64,000 nt of DNA, taken from assembly GCA_961205875.1 (NCBI GenBank), contig OY540810.1:26536001-26600000 (forward strand). Reading direction: 5' to 3'. This stretch comes from Sialis fuliginosa (Eukaryota; Arthropoda; Insecta; Megaloptera; Sialidae). Below, one piece after another: positions 35,169 to 46,949 of the stretch. The stretch's first letter is position 1. Every line of letters starts with the position of its first letter. The notes beneath the pieces were generated by a model. It saw only the letters and a program-made list of their open reading frames with translations, searched no databases and was not told where the DNA came from. Both the position numbers and the translations under genes were made by a program.

Positions 35169-36443
35169 TGAGGCGTTTATTTTGAAAGTGGCCTAAGTCC
35201 ATTTTTCACTTTTTTTTAGTTGACTGTAGTAACGTGTATAATTAGAAGTAATCTATCATAAAAAACAATTTTTGGTTAAATATATTCAAAGGAAATTTTT
35301 TTTTTGAACACATTAATTTTCACACTTAATTTAAAGTTAAAAACTTTATTTTGATAGTGGCATTTGTCCACTTCAGTATTGATTATGCTGTTAATTTATC
35401 ACAATGGCTGGAAAACTAAACCTTTTTACGGAAAATGTTGGGTACAAAAGTTTTAAGATTTAGCGGGGCAAACCTAATGAAGGTAATAATTTTGACCTTG
35501 ATTGGAGGTTTTAAGACCATTTTAGGGTCAACAATTTTTTTTTAAATGGAAACTTAGTTATTTTTTGCAGATTTGTATTTTGCAGAAAATTAGAAATAAT
35601 TTTTGTCTGAAATTTTTTTTAAAAAACTTTAATTTTAACGTAATTTTTTTTTTACATCAAAAAATTTTTTTTGTAAATTATTATCTTAGATGTTTGAGAA
35701 AAAAATGCAGTTTAAAAAAATAATATTTTTATAATTTCATAATTTTTTAAATCAAAAAAATAATTTTTTAATGTAACAAAATAAAAAAAAATGTTAAAAT
35801 TAAAATTTTTATGTAATTTTTCAGACAAAAGTTGTTTTTTTTTTTCTACAAAATACGAATAGGTTTCGTTTGAAAAAAATTTGCTGACCCCAAAATGACC
35901 TTCAAACCTCCACTCAAGGTCAAAATTGTTACCTCCATTGATTTTGTCCCTTTAAATCCTGAAACTTTTGTACCAAATATTTTCCCTAAAAATCCATAGT
36001 TTTCCCTATATACTTAAAGCAATCTCATAGTTTTCCATATATTAATAATATCAAGATTAAAAAATCATCCTGTGTACATACTTAGATTTCCTGAATTTTA
36101 TAAAAAATTTTAAGAGTTATAAAGAAATAATATAAATTAAAGTGAATGTTTTTTTTTTCAATTTGAAGCATTTTATGTTACAACAAATGGACTTGAGTTC
36201 TTTTCAATTTATAACAAATGTAATTGTTAATTTTGAAAGTGGCTTAAGTCCATTTGTGGTAAAAAAACACATATTATTTATTAAATATTTGGGGTTATTT
36301 TAATAGTAATTATAAATTTAACTCTCTTAGAAACACTTAATCAATGTGGCACATTGATATCTTACACGTATATTTTTAATTTTATTGAAACGCAAACCCT
36401 TAAACATAAGTGGACTTAGGCCACTTTCAAAATAAACGCCTCA
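35169..36443. mobile_element. 1.28-kb TIR element, TGAGGCG ends, TATA flanks
   Basis: The first 33 bases, starting TGAGGCGTTTATTTTGAAAG, are perfectly repeated inverted at the right end. TATA flanks both sides (35165-35168, 36444-36447). The motif TTTTGAAAGTGGCTTAAGTC recurs inside near 36231, a variant at 35348, and ACAAATGGACTTGAG near 36183. A second, internal inverted repeat (about 35400-35560 against 35880-36010) contains AACCTCC and GGTCAAAATT words. No ORF; the superfamily is undecided. Confidence 0.9.
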
Positions 36444-36717
36444 TATATACAATTTAGCATTCGAACAAATAAAAATTTTAACTACACTTACAAGTTCTAA
36501 TTTGGTGACTAAACATAACTTAATGTTGCAGATTACTAACAGAAGTTGCAGACAGTCACGCTCACGCTGCAGGCGCAGACGTTTTTCATTTCTCAGTAGT
36601 TTACACCACGTAATATTCTACTATAACTTTGCAACAGCTGCAAAAATTATTGTACTATGCTTTTTGCATCTTCAGATAGCGTAAATATTTTCATAAAAAG
36701 ATTTATTAAATATATTA

Positions 36718-36967
36718 CTCCCTCTGTTCCGAAATACTGTCCCGATTTGCATTCAACGTAAAAACATTATTGAAAATAAATTATGTTGTTAATTAAACAC
36801 ATTTTTTATATAATTTATATTTCTCTTAAATTATTATTTTCTAAAAAAGTCATTTTATTACAGATATTTGATTTTTTCTAGTCAAAAATAGTAATACCAT
36901 CAAATCAGAATAGTATTTTGGAACAAATAAAACGTGAAATCAGAACGGTATTTTGGAACAGAGGGAG
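36718..36967. mobile_element. Stowaway-like MITE, CTCCCTCTGTTCC ends, TA flanks
   Basis: CTCCCTCTGTTCCGAAATAC at the left and GTATTTTGGAACAGAGGGAG at the right differ at one base over 20. TA precedes and follows. The right end carries a direct duplication of CAGAAYRGTATTTTGGAACA. The TIR resembles the CTCCCTCCGTYYC consensus of Stowaway MITEs, of the Tc1/mariner group. Confidence 0.88.
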
Positions 36968-36989
36968 TATTAATATTTTCTGTTATGAT

Positions 36990-37160
36990 CAAGCTATATT
37001 AAAACTATCTTTAAGATGTATGAATAATATTATGTTTCTGTGCTTTGAATTCCAAAATTTAATTCGTAAATATGAATTAATGACTTTTCTCGCTGCGCCA
37101 GGCCTTAAGACTGGAGTCCTGTTATTCCCCCCCCCCCCCATGTGGGAGCCCTGACCAATA
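36990..37160 (-). repeat. Fragment of the 40104/49480 dispersed repeat
   Basis: TAAAACTATCTTTAAGATGT and GAATAATATTATG match 49490-49530. A 13-C run at 37127-37139 precedes GTGGGAGCCCTGACC. Confidence 0.55.
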
Positions 37161-37209
37161 CACTTATGTTTTTCTAAATTTAATTAATAATAGTTATTTT
37201 ACCCATAAT

Positions 37210-39165
37210 TAGGGCTGTACCGGAATTCACGATTTTATTCCGGTTCCGGTTCCTACCGGAACTGGTAAATTCCGGCCGGATTTTCCGGAATTTTTAAATT
37301 TTATTACTGCTTTCTACTAAGAAATTCATAAAAAATATATGTTGTATTTGTTTAAAAAATCAAACATAAATATAATAATTATGATATAACAATATTTATA
37401 AGCAAAAATGTTAATGGAAACAATCATTTCATAACACAAATGCCGTTTTTAATATTTTGGGCAGCAAAAGTATGATTGTAATTATAACATTAATTGACCT
37501 TAAAAAAATAAAATTATAATGATATATTAACAAAAATGTCATTATATTACGGACATTGAACTGTTTAATTATACAGGGTCATATCAGGTGGAACAAATTT
37601 GAACAGTTGATCGAGAAAAATATTTCAAGAAAAAAGTTCATAAACATGTGTCCGGAAATTCTTCGCGAGAGAGCTACAGACTCAAATATTTTGTCTAAAA
37701 TTAGTTTTTATATAATATTTTGAGAACCCATTGTGAAATAGTTATGAAATTTTATAATCGGTTTAGTATTAAACACGTATTAATACTAAACCGTTTATAA
37801 AAAGAAAGATCGAGTGAAAATTTTGAAATCGTAGAACAATTTTTTTTTTAAATGATCACAAAAGTTTTCGTATTTTCGATAATAAAACAACTCATAACAA
37901 AGATACAACGCATTTTATTCATTATTGAATAAAAATCACAATTGCCATGGAAAATTAAAATATTTTTGTTAGTCGAGGCGTCAGCCAAAACTACAACAAT
38001 CGAGTGCAATATTAAAAAGTCAAGTAAGCTTTGGAAAAAAGAATACTTGATGTTTAAAATTTTTATATTTATTAAAATTCGTTGCTTAGTTTGTTAATGT
38101 ATAACAGCAATGTTGAGTTTAGGGAGGGAGGCTGAGCGACTGCTCTGGGTTCCAGTTCAGAAGGGGCGGTGGACGGCCACATGGAGAAAAACTGTTTTTT
38201 TTTTAGGAAAAAAATGAAGAACAAAAAAAACTAGATATAACTCAATGGGCCCACTGGTCGGACTGGCCCCATATATCCCTGGTCTAAATAATCATTGGTT
38301 GATACTGGAAATCGATAATATGTATAATATTAAACTGGATGTCAAATTTAATTAGGTACTGTATCACAATGGGTTCTCAAAATATTAAATAAAAACTAAT
38401 TGGAGACAAAATCTTTGAGAGTCTGTAGCTCCCTCACGAAGAGTTTCCGGACACATATTTATATGAATTTTTTTATTTGAATTTTTTTTCTTAATAAGCG
38501 TTCAAGTTTGTTCCACCTGATATGACTCTGCCCGTATATCAAAGATTTTTTAAAATTCCCAATTGTTATGGTGTAAAAATAAGACTTGTTCTGAATTTTT
38601 TAATAATACTATAGGCCTTAATATGTTTTCTTCAAAAAATATCTGAATTATAGTATTAAGATAATGCAGTATTGTTTATGATACATGCACTATAATAGTA
38701 ATGTGGTGCTTTAATTTCAAGTAGTAGGCATTCTTTTATCTGTAAAAATTTATACAATCTTCTCTATTGTGAATATGTCTAAATGCTGTTTGTGATTTAT
38801 CACATTTTTTAATTTGTCACTAGAAATGTAATTAGATTCGATCAAGAAGAACGTATTATATGCAAACAATTTAAAACCATCGATCTTGCGAAGCTGTAAA
38901 AATTACAAGATTTGTAAAATTAATATTTTTTATAATATACCTACCTAATGTAGGACTCTACGCCTCTTCTATTTAAAAAATACCATATAAAAAATTAATT
39001 TAAGATAATCTATGTGAAAAACTAAACATTTATTGTTTTAATTATTATTATTAATTAAAATAGAACGTTTTTTAAAAAAATCCGGTTCCGGCCGGATTTT
39101 TTTTATGAATTCCGGCGATTCCGGTTCTGGCCGGAATTGAAAATTCCAGTTCCGGTACACCCCTA
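37210..39165. mobile_element. 1.96-kb hAT element, non-autonomous, with CCCATAAT target duplication
   Basis: Ends TAGGGCTGTACCGGAA and TTCCGGTACACCCCTA, flanked by CCCATAAT at 37202-37209 and 39166-39173. Both ends hold dense subterminal CCGG words (CCGGTTCCGG, GGCCGGATTTT). No transposase frame was found. It contains a nested inverted repeat at 37576-38527. Identification as hAT rests on the 8-bp duplication and TAGGG ends. Confidence 0.9.
37576..38527. mobile_element. Inverted-repeat element nested inside the hAT element
   Basis: GTCATATCAGGTGGAACAAA at the left and TTTGTTCCACCTGATATGAC at the right. The arms of about 200 bp also share TGTCCGGAAATTCTTCGCGA, GAGCTACAGACTC and AACCCATTGTGA words. 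Within, 37759-37772 and 37780-37793 form a perfect 14-bp stem (CGGTTTAGTATTAA). A diverged copy is at 44500-44945. A GC-rich patch at 38110-38290 may be a third insertion. Confidence 0.85.
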
Positions 39166-39207
39166 CCCATAATACATTTTACATTTATTTATACAGTATA
39201 ATATACT

Positions 39208-39495
39208 CAGTGGCGGATTTATGTTAAGTGCTGTCTTGGGCAAAAAAAAAATTGCCGCCCCTCTATCAAGGGAAAATATAATTTATTTTTGATAGAAGTC
39301 AGAAATACTATATGAACTGAAAAGTGATTACTGTTTTTACAAGTATGTAGAACAAAATGTAATATAAATTAAAAAGTCAGGACCTTTTTTTTAATATTCT
39401 GTATAAAACTAAAAGAAACTAAAGAATCTGCCGCCCCCCAAAATTGTTCCGCCCTGGGCAGTAGACCATGTTGCCCATTCTTAAATCCGTCACTG
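39208..39495. mobile_element. 288-bp hAT MITE with AATATACT target duplication
   Basis: CAGTGGCGGATTTATG and CTTAAATCCGTCACTG are inverted ends. AATATACT flanks both sides (39200-39207, 39496-39503). GCCGCCCC patches lie near both ends. No ORF. It is 42 bases from the larger hAT element. Confidence 0.92.
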
Positions 39496-40103
39496 AATAT
39501 ACTTTTACAAACCCATTACCTCTACTTGTTCAGACGTCTCTGATTCAATTAAATGTTAGATGACGTTTTACTCGTATGTACGAATATAAGTATTTTAAAA
39601 CAATTTCATATTGAATAATATTTATTAAAATTTTATACAGACAATAATTATAGTATTTAAATTGCATAACTTATTCAATTAAAATAATATCTATTGCTGC
39701 CTACTGCCTACATACTTACCAAAAATAAATTTGGTTAGTGGTTTAATATTGTACTTCTTGCAGGTCTATTTTATTGCATACATATGCAAATTTACGACAT
39801 AAATTTAACTTAACGTTTTAATAAATTTAATGTGTCCTCAAGTAGAAAAACTAGCTGGGATTTTAGATTCTAATTTGGTAAAAGCATTATTAGGCCGTTG
39901 TTACATTTAAATATATTTATTAATGGTTTTTGAAGATTATCCCTATTCTATATTTTTAAAATAAATTATTTTCCCTACCGAAATTAGAAAAAGAAAGAGT
40001 TATGAAATCTGTGTATTGTGAATTTTTCAAAAATAAATCAAAATGTTAATGCCTTGATAGTATAAAATAATATGAGTGTTGTCACCTTTTGAATAATACT
40101 TAG

Positions 40104-40435
40104 GAGGAGTTGGAGAGGGTTCATACATTTTTAATAAAATATAAATTTTCTGTATAAAAACATTAAAACCCCTAAACAAAAGTTGTTTTCACAGGAACTT
40201 TAGTCCTTTGTACATAATATAAAAACATTATTTGAGATAAATTGCCATAGCTAACAATAAGTATGAATTTCATGTTTTAAAAAAAAAATTTAAAACTGTA
40301 CTAAACCACCCTGACCCCGGAGACCCTTGATACATGTGTCGGGGAGGAATAATACACATAAAAAAAGTTATTTCAAAGCACAGTAACGTAATATTATTCA
40401 TACATCTTAAAAATAGTTATAGCTCATAACGAAAA
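40104..40435 (-). repeat. Dispersed repeat, copy inverted to 49480-49805
   Basis: GGAGTTGGAGAGGGTTCATA, TTTTAATAAAATATAAATTT, GTCCTTTGTACATAATATAA and CCACCCTGACCC match the other copy inverted over about 320 bp. The GGAGGAATAATACACA end is also shared. Confidence 0.85.
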
Positions 40436-40535
40436 ATATTAAAACTGAAAATTACAAAAAAAATTATAAAAAAGCAGAAATGTCACTAGTATGACGTCAG
40501 AACGTATTATAAACGTCAGAAACAGGATCCATTTT

Positions 40536-40662
40536 GCAGTGCCGGATTAAGTCAGCGCGGGGCCTGAAGCAAACGTTACAAAGAGGACATTGGCAGTGGC
40601 GTCGCTAGGGGAGGGGGTGACTCCCAAGGTGGAAATTGATAGTGCCCCCCCCCCCCCCCCCG
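40536..40662. repeat. hAT-like ends and a 17-C run
   Basis: CAGTGCCGGATTAAGTCAGC and, 65 bases on, CAGTGGCGTCGCTAGGGG are typical hAT-like left ends without visible partners. A C17 run occupies 40645-40661. Confidence 0.4.
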
Positions 40663-41858
40663 AAAAAGTAGGATTTATTTTTTTACATTAGGCGAGTGTG
40701 AATTTTTTACGACAAAAAAATATCAGTTGGCTCTATTTTAATAATAAATTGGATAGTTATCATCCCTTATAGACTTGAAAATTATAAAAAAAAGTAAATG
40801 TTGTAAATTTTTACTCCTGCTTTATGGTTTAGCCGGTTGATTTCAGTTTACTTAACACACACTGACATCACGTATACCACGTGACTTTGAATGCATGTTT
40901 TAGCGGGATTTTTTTAATTTGAATAGAAAAAAAAATATTTTCAGCTTTGTTTCGGCATTATTTTGGAAAAAAAATACTAAGGAAGTATTTATTATATACA
41001 AACGCACAATTAACAATATATTTTAAAATTTAATCAAATATCATATTGCTCTATTTTAAATTGGGTTTTAATTTTGCTTTTAGATTTAAAGCTTTTGATA
41101 AAATAATTGAATAAAATATAAAAATAAAAAATGTCTAAAGAATAATAGAGGAAACAAACTTGGATAATAATCGTTATTTGTTCTGAAATATTTACGTATA
41201 TAAAATATAAGGGAATGCCACAAGACAAAATTATGTGTATTTATAAATTTATATACGAGTATACATACATGTAAGGATTAGGGTTATTTGAAATTTCATA
41301 TTTAAGAACGCGAAAAATTGATGTAATTTGTTATACAATGTGTTACACACTAAATATAAAGTAAAAAGGAGCTGAAATATGTAGTCATAATTTTTATGTG
41401 TGTAAAATATACATACATTATAAATATTATAATATATTCTTGTCTTCCGTGAATATTTGTATTATAACTTCTAGGCGAAAGAAAGAAAACGCTCTGGTGT
41501 TCTCTAGCTATAGAAATGAACTCTGTATTAAAAGTGTTTGTAAATACAATGTTTTGTAATATATTTAAGTTCGTGTATGTGTATCATGACATTTTACGAT
41601 GTATACACTTCATAATAGACCTCTCATAAAATTAAAAATCGCGTACTACCACTTTTTTTTTAATTAAAAGTGCAAAAAACCGAATGATCATCCCACAATT
41701 AAGCAAGTATTAAATTTTTCATCTTAAAAAAATCATTTACATATAATGTTTTCCCATTGTAGCCTGGTGTCCTTAAAAAAAATTACTTTTTTTTTAAATA
41801 TAATGTATAAAAAATATGTATTTTTGTTCGTGTATCTACTAACCCAACTAAATTATGT

Positions 41859-42620
41859 AGGGAAGAGTGGGGTAGTTGAGAAAAATCAAATAAATTAAAA
41901 CTTGAGTATGAAACCAATAGATGTACTGTGTATTATTATTATTATAAACAAGTTTGTTTTTATTATTATTATATATATACTCTTTTGGTTATAAATTTTT
42001 AGTATCAAGGTTAATAAAATATAAGAACAAAATTAACATTAACGAAAGTAACAAAACTATAGGTGTTCGTGATTATTTTGACCATTGGTACACTTATCAT
42101 GAACCCATAAATATCATTTGTAGTTTTGAACAGGAGGATCTTGATTATTATCAACATCTTCGTTTCTTCTTTCTTTTTACTTGGTATTTCATCAGTCTTC
42201 TTCATTTGGTTATTCATCAGTCTTTTTTAACAACGTTCGGAACTACCCCATTTAATTTGTTTGTCATTGTCTCACGAGCTTGAAAAAAGAAACTTATTTT
42301 TTTTAGGTTTAGATTTTATAAAAAACAATAGGGTTGATATCAAATACTGTCTTACTTGGATATTACTTAATCAAATTTATAATAATTACATATTAGTTAT
42401 TACATGAATTTTATTTTAATAAAAAAAAAAAGATGAAATATGATATAAAAGAGGAACTAAGGTTACTTTGTACTGTGAGCGTGATTGTTAACAGCCCGAT
42501 ACTAGACGTAAGTCTCTACTGTCGGTAAGTGCAGAGAGAATATTAGCTTTCCTCTTATAACACACTGAAATCACTGAATTCGCGATTACCCCGCATTCGT
42601 GATAACCCCACTTTCCCTTA
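41859..42620. mobile_element. GGGAAGAGTGGGGTAG element, copy 1
   Basis: GGGAAGAGTGGGGTAGTTG at the left, GTGATAACCCCACTTTCCC at the right. It matches 54282-55020 in the same direction along most of its length (GAAACCAATA, TTAATAAAA, TGTGTTCGTGATTA, CAACGTTCGGAA, CTTTGTACTGTGAGCG, GCAGAGAGAATATTAGCTTT). On the minus strand a short frame begins MTNKLN and is aligned with a longer one in copy 2. The opposing open frames at 41954-42283 and 42011-42217 are not convincing genes. Confidence 0.82.
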
Positions 42621-43218
42621 CTGAAATATTGCAACAAAATAATGAATGCTTACAATCACCATAAGAAACCCAAAGAATAGACGAATAGATATAAAAACTC
42701 ATTTTTATAGAGATACTAACAATATCAAGAAATTATAAATGGGTACTAATACTAATAATATAATAATATGTAATTATTAAGAACGAATGTTAATTTAAAT
42801 TATTTAATATGTATCCTATAAATATCTACATTATAAAAAAATATAGAGAAAAAGAAATACGTCAAATGATAAAGTTAATCACTGTATATAGTCAAATATA
42901 ATGAATACTTATGAATTACACGCTCTCTCTTGGACAACTTACAACAAAATGGCAAAGTTCCAATAACTGATGCAGCGCTAATTTTTACTTGGCACTGAAT
43001 ACACACTGAATAAAGGTCTGTGTACTTGTAGATAAGTTTTTGTTAAATACGTGCAGTGACATTAAATGACTAGAAAATATCATATAATTTTTGCTTCCTC
43101 GCAATATCGAAGATACGAGAAGCTATGTGATCGTTTCAGATTGAGACAAAAAAAATGTTCTCCGATTTCAAAATTTTAAATTTATTTATCCGTTTCACGT
43201 CAAGACAAACAATTTTCA

Positions 43219-43265
43219 TTCCGTGTCTGTCTGTCTGTCCGTCCGTCCGTCCGTCCGTCTGTCCC
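43219..43265. repeat. GTCT/GTCC tetranucleotide run
   Basis: TGTCTGTCTGTCCGTCCGTC continues to about 43265, at the head of the repeat with ACTGAACCGATATTATTGAA. Confidence 0.85.
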
Positions 43266-43609
43266 CTGAATCCTTGTCACACGCATAACTCATGAACCAC
43301 TGAACCGATATTATTGAAACTTGGTCGGATGGTTGGGTTTAGTTTGAGGACGGTCCCATTTCAAAATCATCAAAATCGTGTGTAAGGGGGAGGGGTGACA
43401 CCCCAAAATATTTATTTTTTCAAGATATCTCAAGAACGACACATGTTACGAGAAAATTTTATAAAATATTTTTTGTAGAGAATTAAATTTCCTATAATAT
43501 CGGTCTACTACGTTTGTTGTAAAATATTCCCTTACAAAGATTTATCTAAATTAATTTTAAAAATTCGTGTTTTGTTTTTCTAAATTGATATTTGATTGGA
43601 TATATTAAG
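43266..43609 (+). repeat. Dispersed repeat following the GTCC run
   Basis: CATGAACCACTGAACCGATA, AACTTGGTCGGATGG and GGGGAGGGGTGACACCCC are words of widespread insect repeats. No second copy was aligned in this window. Confidence 0.35.
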
Positions 43610-43908
43610 TGTCATTTTGACGTTTTAAATGTCACTTTGGCGTTTTAAATGTCACTTTGACGTTTTAAATGTCATTTTGACATTTGCATAAATTTAGATT
43701 TAGATTGAAATTGTCAAAAAATTAAAAATATATGAAAAAATATTCAGGTGCGTTTTAAGAAAAAATTCGAACTAAGATTTTTTAGTAAAATTTGTATAAA
43801 AATTAAATGGTTAACCAATGCCAGGCAATTTATCTGAACACTATCGGTTTTAGTGAATTTAGCACGAGGAAGCACTGTGCATTTACTTGGCAGATGTTTT
43901 TTGTAATC
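43610..43908 (+). repeat. Dispersed repeat with four TTTTGACGTTTTAAATGTCA units
   Basis: Inverse partner of 15385-15640. The short unit repeats about four times at 43613-43684, and the rest (AGTGAATTTAGCACGAGGAA, ACTTGGCAGATG) matches the partner's outer part. Confidence 0.8.
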
Positions 43909-43944
43909 AAATACCAGAATACACGAGTATGAAAAATATATTAT

Positions 43945-44240
43945 ACTACAGTGGACCCATCCCGGCTTCGTACGGGAATTAATATTTCACCCCCTGTCAC
44001 GTATGGAGGGTTGTAATTGTTGTTTTAGCTAACCTGGCAAACGTTGTTCTGTCCAAAAATAATTTGTTTAAAAAATACACATTTTCGTAAATATCTCGAT
44101 TCCAGTGCCATCTACCGGGTTAATTTTTTATAAAAAAATTTTTTTTCACATAACTAACATAATATATTCTGAATAAATCGGACCATAAATACACATTCTC
44201 GACTCCAGTGCCACCTACCGAGTCCAAAAAAAAATATAAA
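43945..44240 (+). repeat. Repeat tail CCCGGCTTCGTACGGG and duplicated CCAGTGCC block
   Basis: After CCCGGCTTCGTACGGG, two blocks share ATACACATT...CGA, TTCCAGTGCCATCTACCG (about 44080-44122 and 44188-44222). This is a direct repeat of about 105 bp offset. Confidence 0.5.
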
Positions 44241-44499
44241 TCTAACGAAGCAACAAACGAACATATGGTGTGAATATGGCTTCGATACATCTAGTGATTT
44301 AGGCTTGATGAGAACTCAAACAACCGCACCAACTTTTTTTTATATATTAAAATTAGAATTAATAACATTTTTCTTACATTATCTTATAGAAAAAGTTGTC
44401 ATTTTAAAATTTAAATAAAAATTACAATTTTGTCTTGTAAATTATGAAAGTACGTAAAAATAAGCAATAATAATTTACAATGAATCAAAAAACTTTAAG

Positions 44500-44945
44500 A
44501 GCAAAAAACTATATATGAACATTGAATATGTGTCCGGAAATTCTTCTTGAGTGAGCTACAGCCCCTCAAAAATTATTAGTTTTTATTTAATATTTGGATA
44601 ACCCATTATGACACAGTTATTAAATTTGATAATCAATTTAGTATTAAAAGGTGTTATCGGTTTTCAGTATCAAACAATAATAATTTAGAACAAGAGTGTA
44701 TGAGGTAACCGGACCTTTCAATTTTATTTGTCTTTATTTACCTCATACACCTCTGAACTAAATAATTATTTGCTGATACTTAAAATCGATAACACATTTC
44801 ATTACTTTATCGCAATTGGCTCTTCAGATATTAAATAAAAACTAATAATCTTTGGGGGCGGGACGGGGGTATTGTATGTACTTCCTCACGAAGAATTTCT
44901 GGACACATGTTCATATAATGGTTTTTAGCTTAAAGCAATATCAAT
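44500..44945. mobile_element. Inverted-repeat element, diverged copy of 37576-38527
   Basis: TGTGTCCGGAAATTCTTCTT with GAGTGAGCTACAG at the left; CCTCACGAAGAATTTCTGGA with CACATG at the right. Inner palindromic words (GTGTATGAGGTAA / TTACCTCATACAC) close the hairpin. Confidence 0.75.
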
Positions 44946-45256
44946 AATATAAAATAATTACATAATTTGTTGTAAATCACTCTATACATTATAGTGAAAA
45001 TTGTAATTTTTCCTCATATGCGTCCACCAATTAACGAAATTCACTTATTTACAATTTAGTGCTGACTCAAGTTATACATACAATAATTAAATGCATTTTT
45101 TGTATTGAGGTATTTAACGAAATTCCTGTATATGCCGCTGAAAATTCCAAAAATTAAAAATAATAGCTACATTCTCGTTTCTGAAAACTTTATGAAATAA
45201 AGAAAATGTGCTTTATTTATACATCATGTTATGAGAAAGAATGTTTTATAATTAAT

Positions 45257-45541
45257 AATGTTCGGTATCATAAAGGAGTTAGCAAATTTGCTCGCTTGCA
45301 AGTACTCTCAAATGGAGTATTAAACTTATATGACAGTTCTCTTTGAGTTTTTAACAGATATTTGCATACACAGTAAGTTGATTTTTACAATTTTTACTCA
45401 AGGTTAGTACCTATATACACTTTAGTAAATATACTTTATATACCTTTATTTTTACTTATTATGCACGAAACTATCTGTCAAAAACTCCAAGAAAACTGTC
45501 ATATAAGTTTGACACCCGAATATTTGATACCGGACATAAAT
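45257..45541 (+). mobile_element. ATGTTCGGTATCA-ended element, copy B
   Basis: ATGTTCGGTATCATAAAGG at the left and TTTGATACCGGACAT at the right are inverted ends. Matches 23150-23270. An open frame at 45461-45658 runs out of the right end and has no motif. Confidence 0.65.
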
Positions 45542-46949
45542 ATTATAAAACATTACTGCTATAAAATTCACGATAGTATAAAAAATAATAATTTTAGCAA
45601 AAAGGTACTTTATTTGAATATTTATGAGCTTTTTAAGTTAGAACGAGAGATGCCCTGAAGCGGGTTTGTAGTTAAATAGTCGATATGCCGAAGATCTCGG
45701 AAGATGCGTATTATTAGTACTTACATATAAAGTTATTTATATAGCTTTACCTGCAACATGAAATCTATTTTAATAGTAAAAAAAAGTTTTAAAAAACCTA
45801 AATATGTAAGACTATAATTTAGAATATTTAAAAAATGTTGGTTAACCGTTGATCGTATCCGGTCCTGCATTTGACATCACAGATTTTAAAAACCTGTTGG
45901 ATTCTATTTATATAAGAAATAATTAGATACATATACAATTTTCATATGCTTTCAATAGATACATAATTACTGTAGAAATTTCAAACAAATAACACTTGTA
46001 CATTAATCGTAAACTTCGACTATATCGCAAATGTTAAATTGAAGCACATTTCTGGAAAATTGAACTATTTATTTAGTACCGCTACAGAAACGGGACGATC
46101 AATCTTTGCACATGAGTTATTGTCTGCAGTTTTATTGGGGTTGCGAGACGAGCGAAGATGAACTAGTAGGTACCTTTGCAACACCTGATTGGAAACAAAT
46201 ATAGGTTACAAATACAGAACACAATGAGAATGCACGATCGTATGTTACGTTTTTGTTGTTATCAATTAACTGTTTAATAATAGCTGTATGAATATAGAAA
46301 TTAAGATGAATTACTTGTTGTGTAGAACTAAAACAGGTGGGTTAGAATAATAAAACGGACAGTAAATAAATTGTTATAAATAGTAATAAATATCACATAC
46401 TTTGGAAAGGCACTATTAACAAAATAATTTTGGAATTGCGAGAATTTTTTCTCGAAAATTATCAACTTTAGAGAAATGTTCAAATAACAAAAAAGCTCTG
46501 TTTTGACTAGATAAAATTTTGGAAATTATTGGATAATTTTTTTTAAACTTTGTTATTTTATTTTTTTGTTTAAATAAATTATCGAAAGTTAAAAGAAAAT
46601 TCTCAAATAATTTTTATTATTTTATTAGATCAAAATAAACATTAATTGCTTTTACACTCTTTCTCTAAAGTTGATGGTTTTTGACTAAAAAATTCTTGAA
46701 ATGTCTAAAATCTCTAAATACATATTTTGTTAAATATCTTTTTTTAACGAAAGTTGTTTATTTTTTGCAATACAAAAATAGGGGTTCCCATTTAAGAAAA
46801 CGAAAATGATCTCCAGATTCCACCAAAAATAATTTTGATAGCACCATTTGTTAAATTTTTCATCATTTACAAATTTATCATTTGTTTGGGCAAAAATGAT
46901 TCAAACAATAAAAATTGTGTAAACTCATAACACACTCACAGATGTATCA
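45542..46949. other. Unassigned AT-rich region
   Basis: A loose inverted similarity around 46440-46700 (TTTTTTCTCGAAAATTATCA against AGTTGATGGTTTTTGACTAA) is weak. No gene was seen. Confidence 0.3.

Noticed and set aside
41954-42283. 109-codon open frame
   Set aside because: Lies inside a transposon copy, hydrophobic from AT-rich codons, broken in the second copy.
43219-43265. CRISPR-like short direct repeats
   Set aside because: Simple tetranucleotide run without spacers, in a eukaryotic context.
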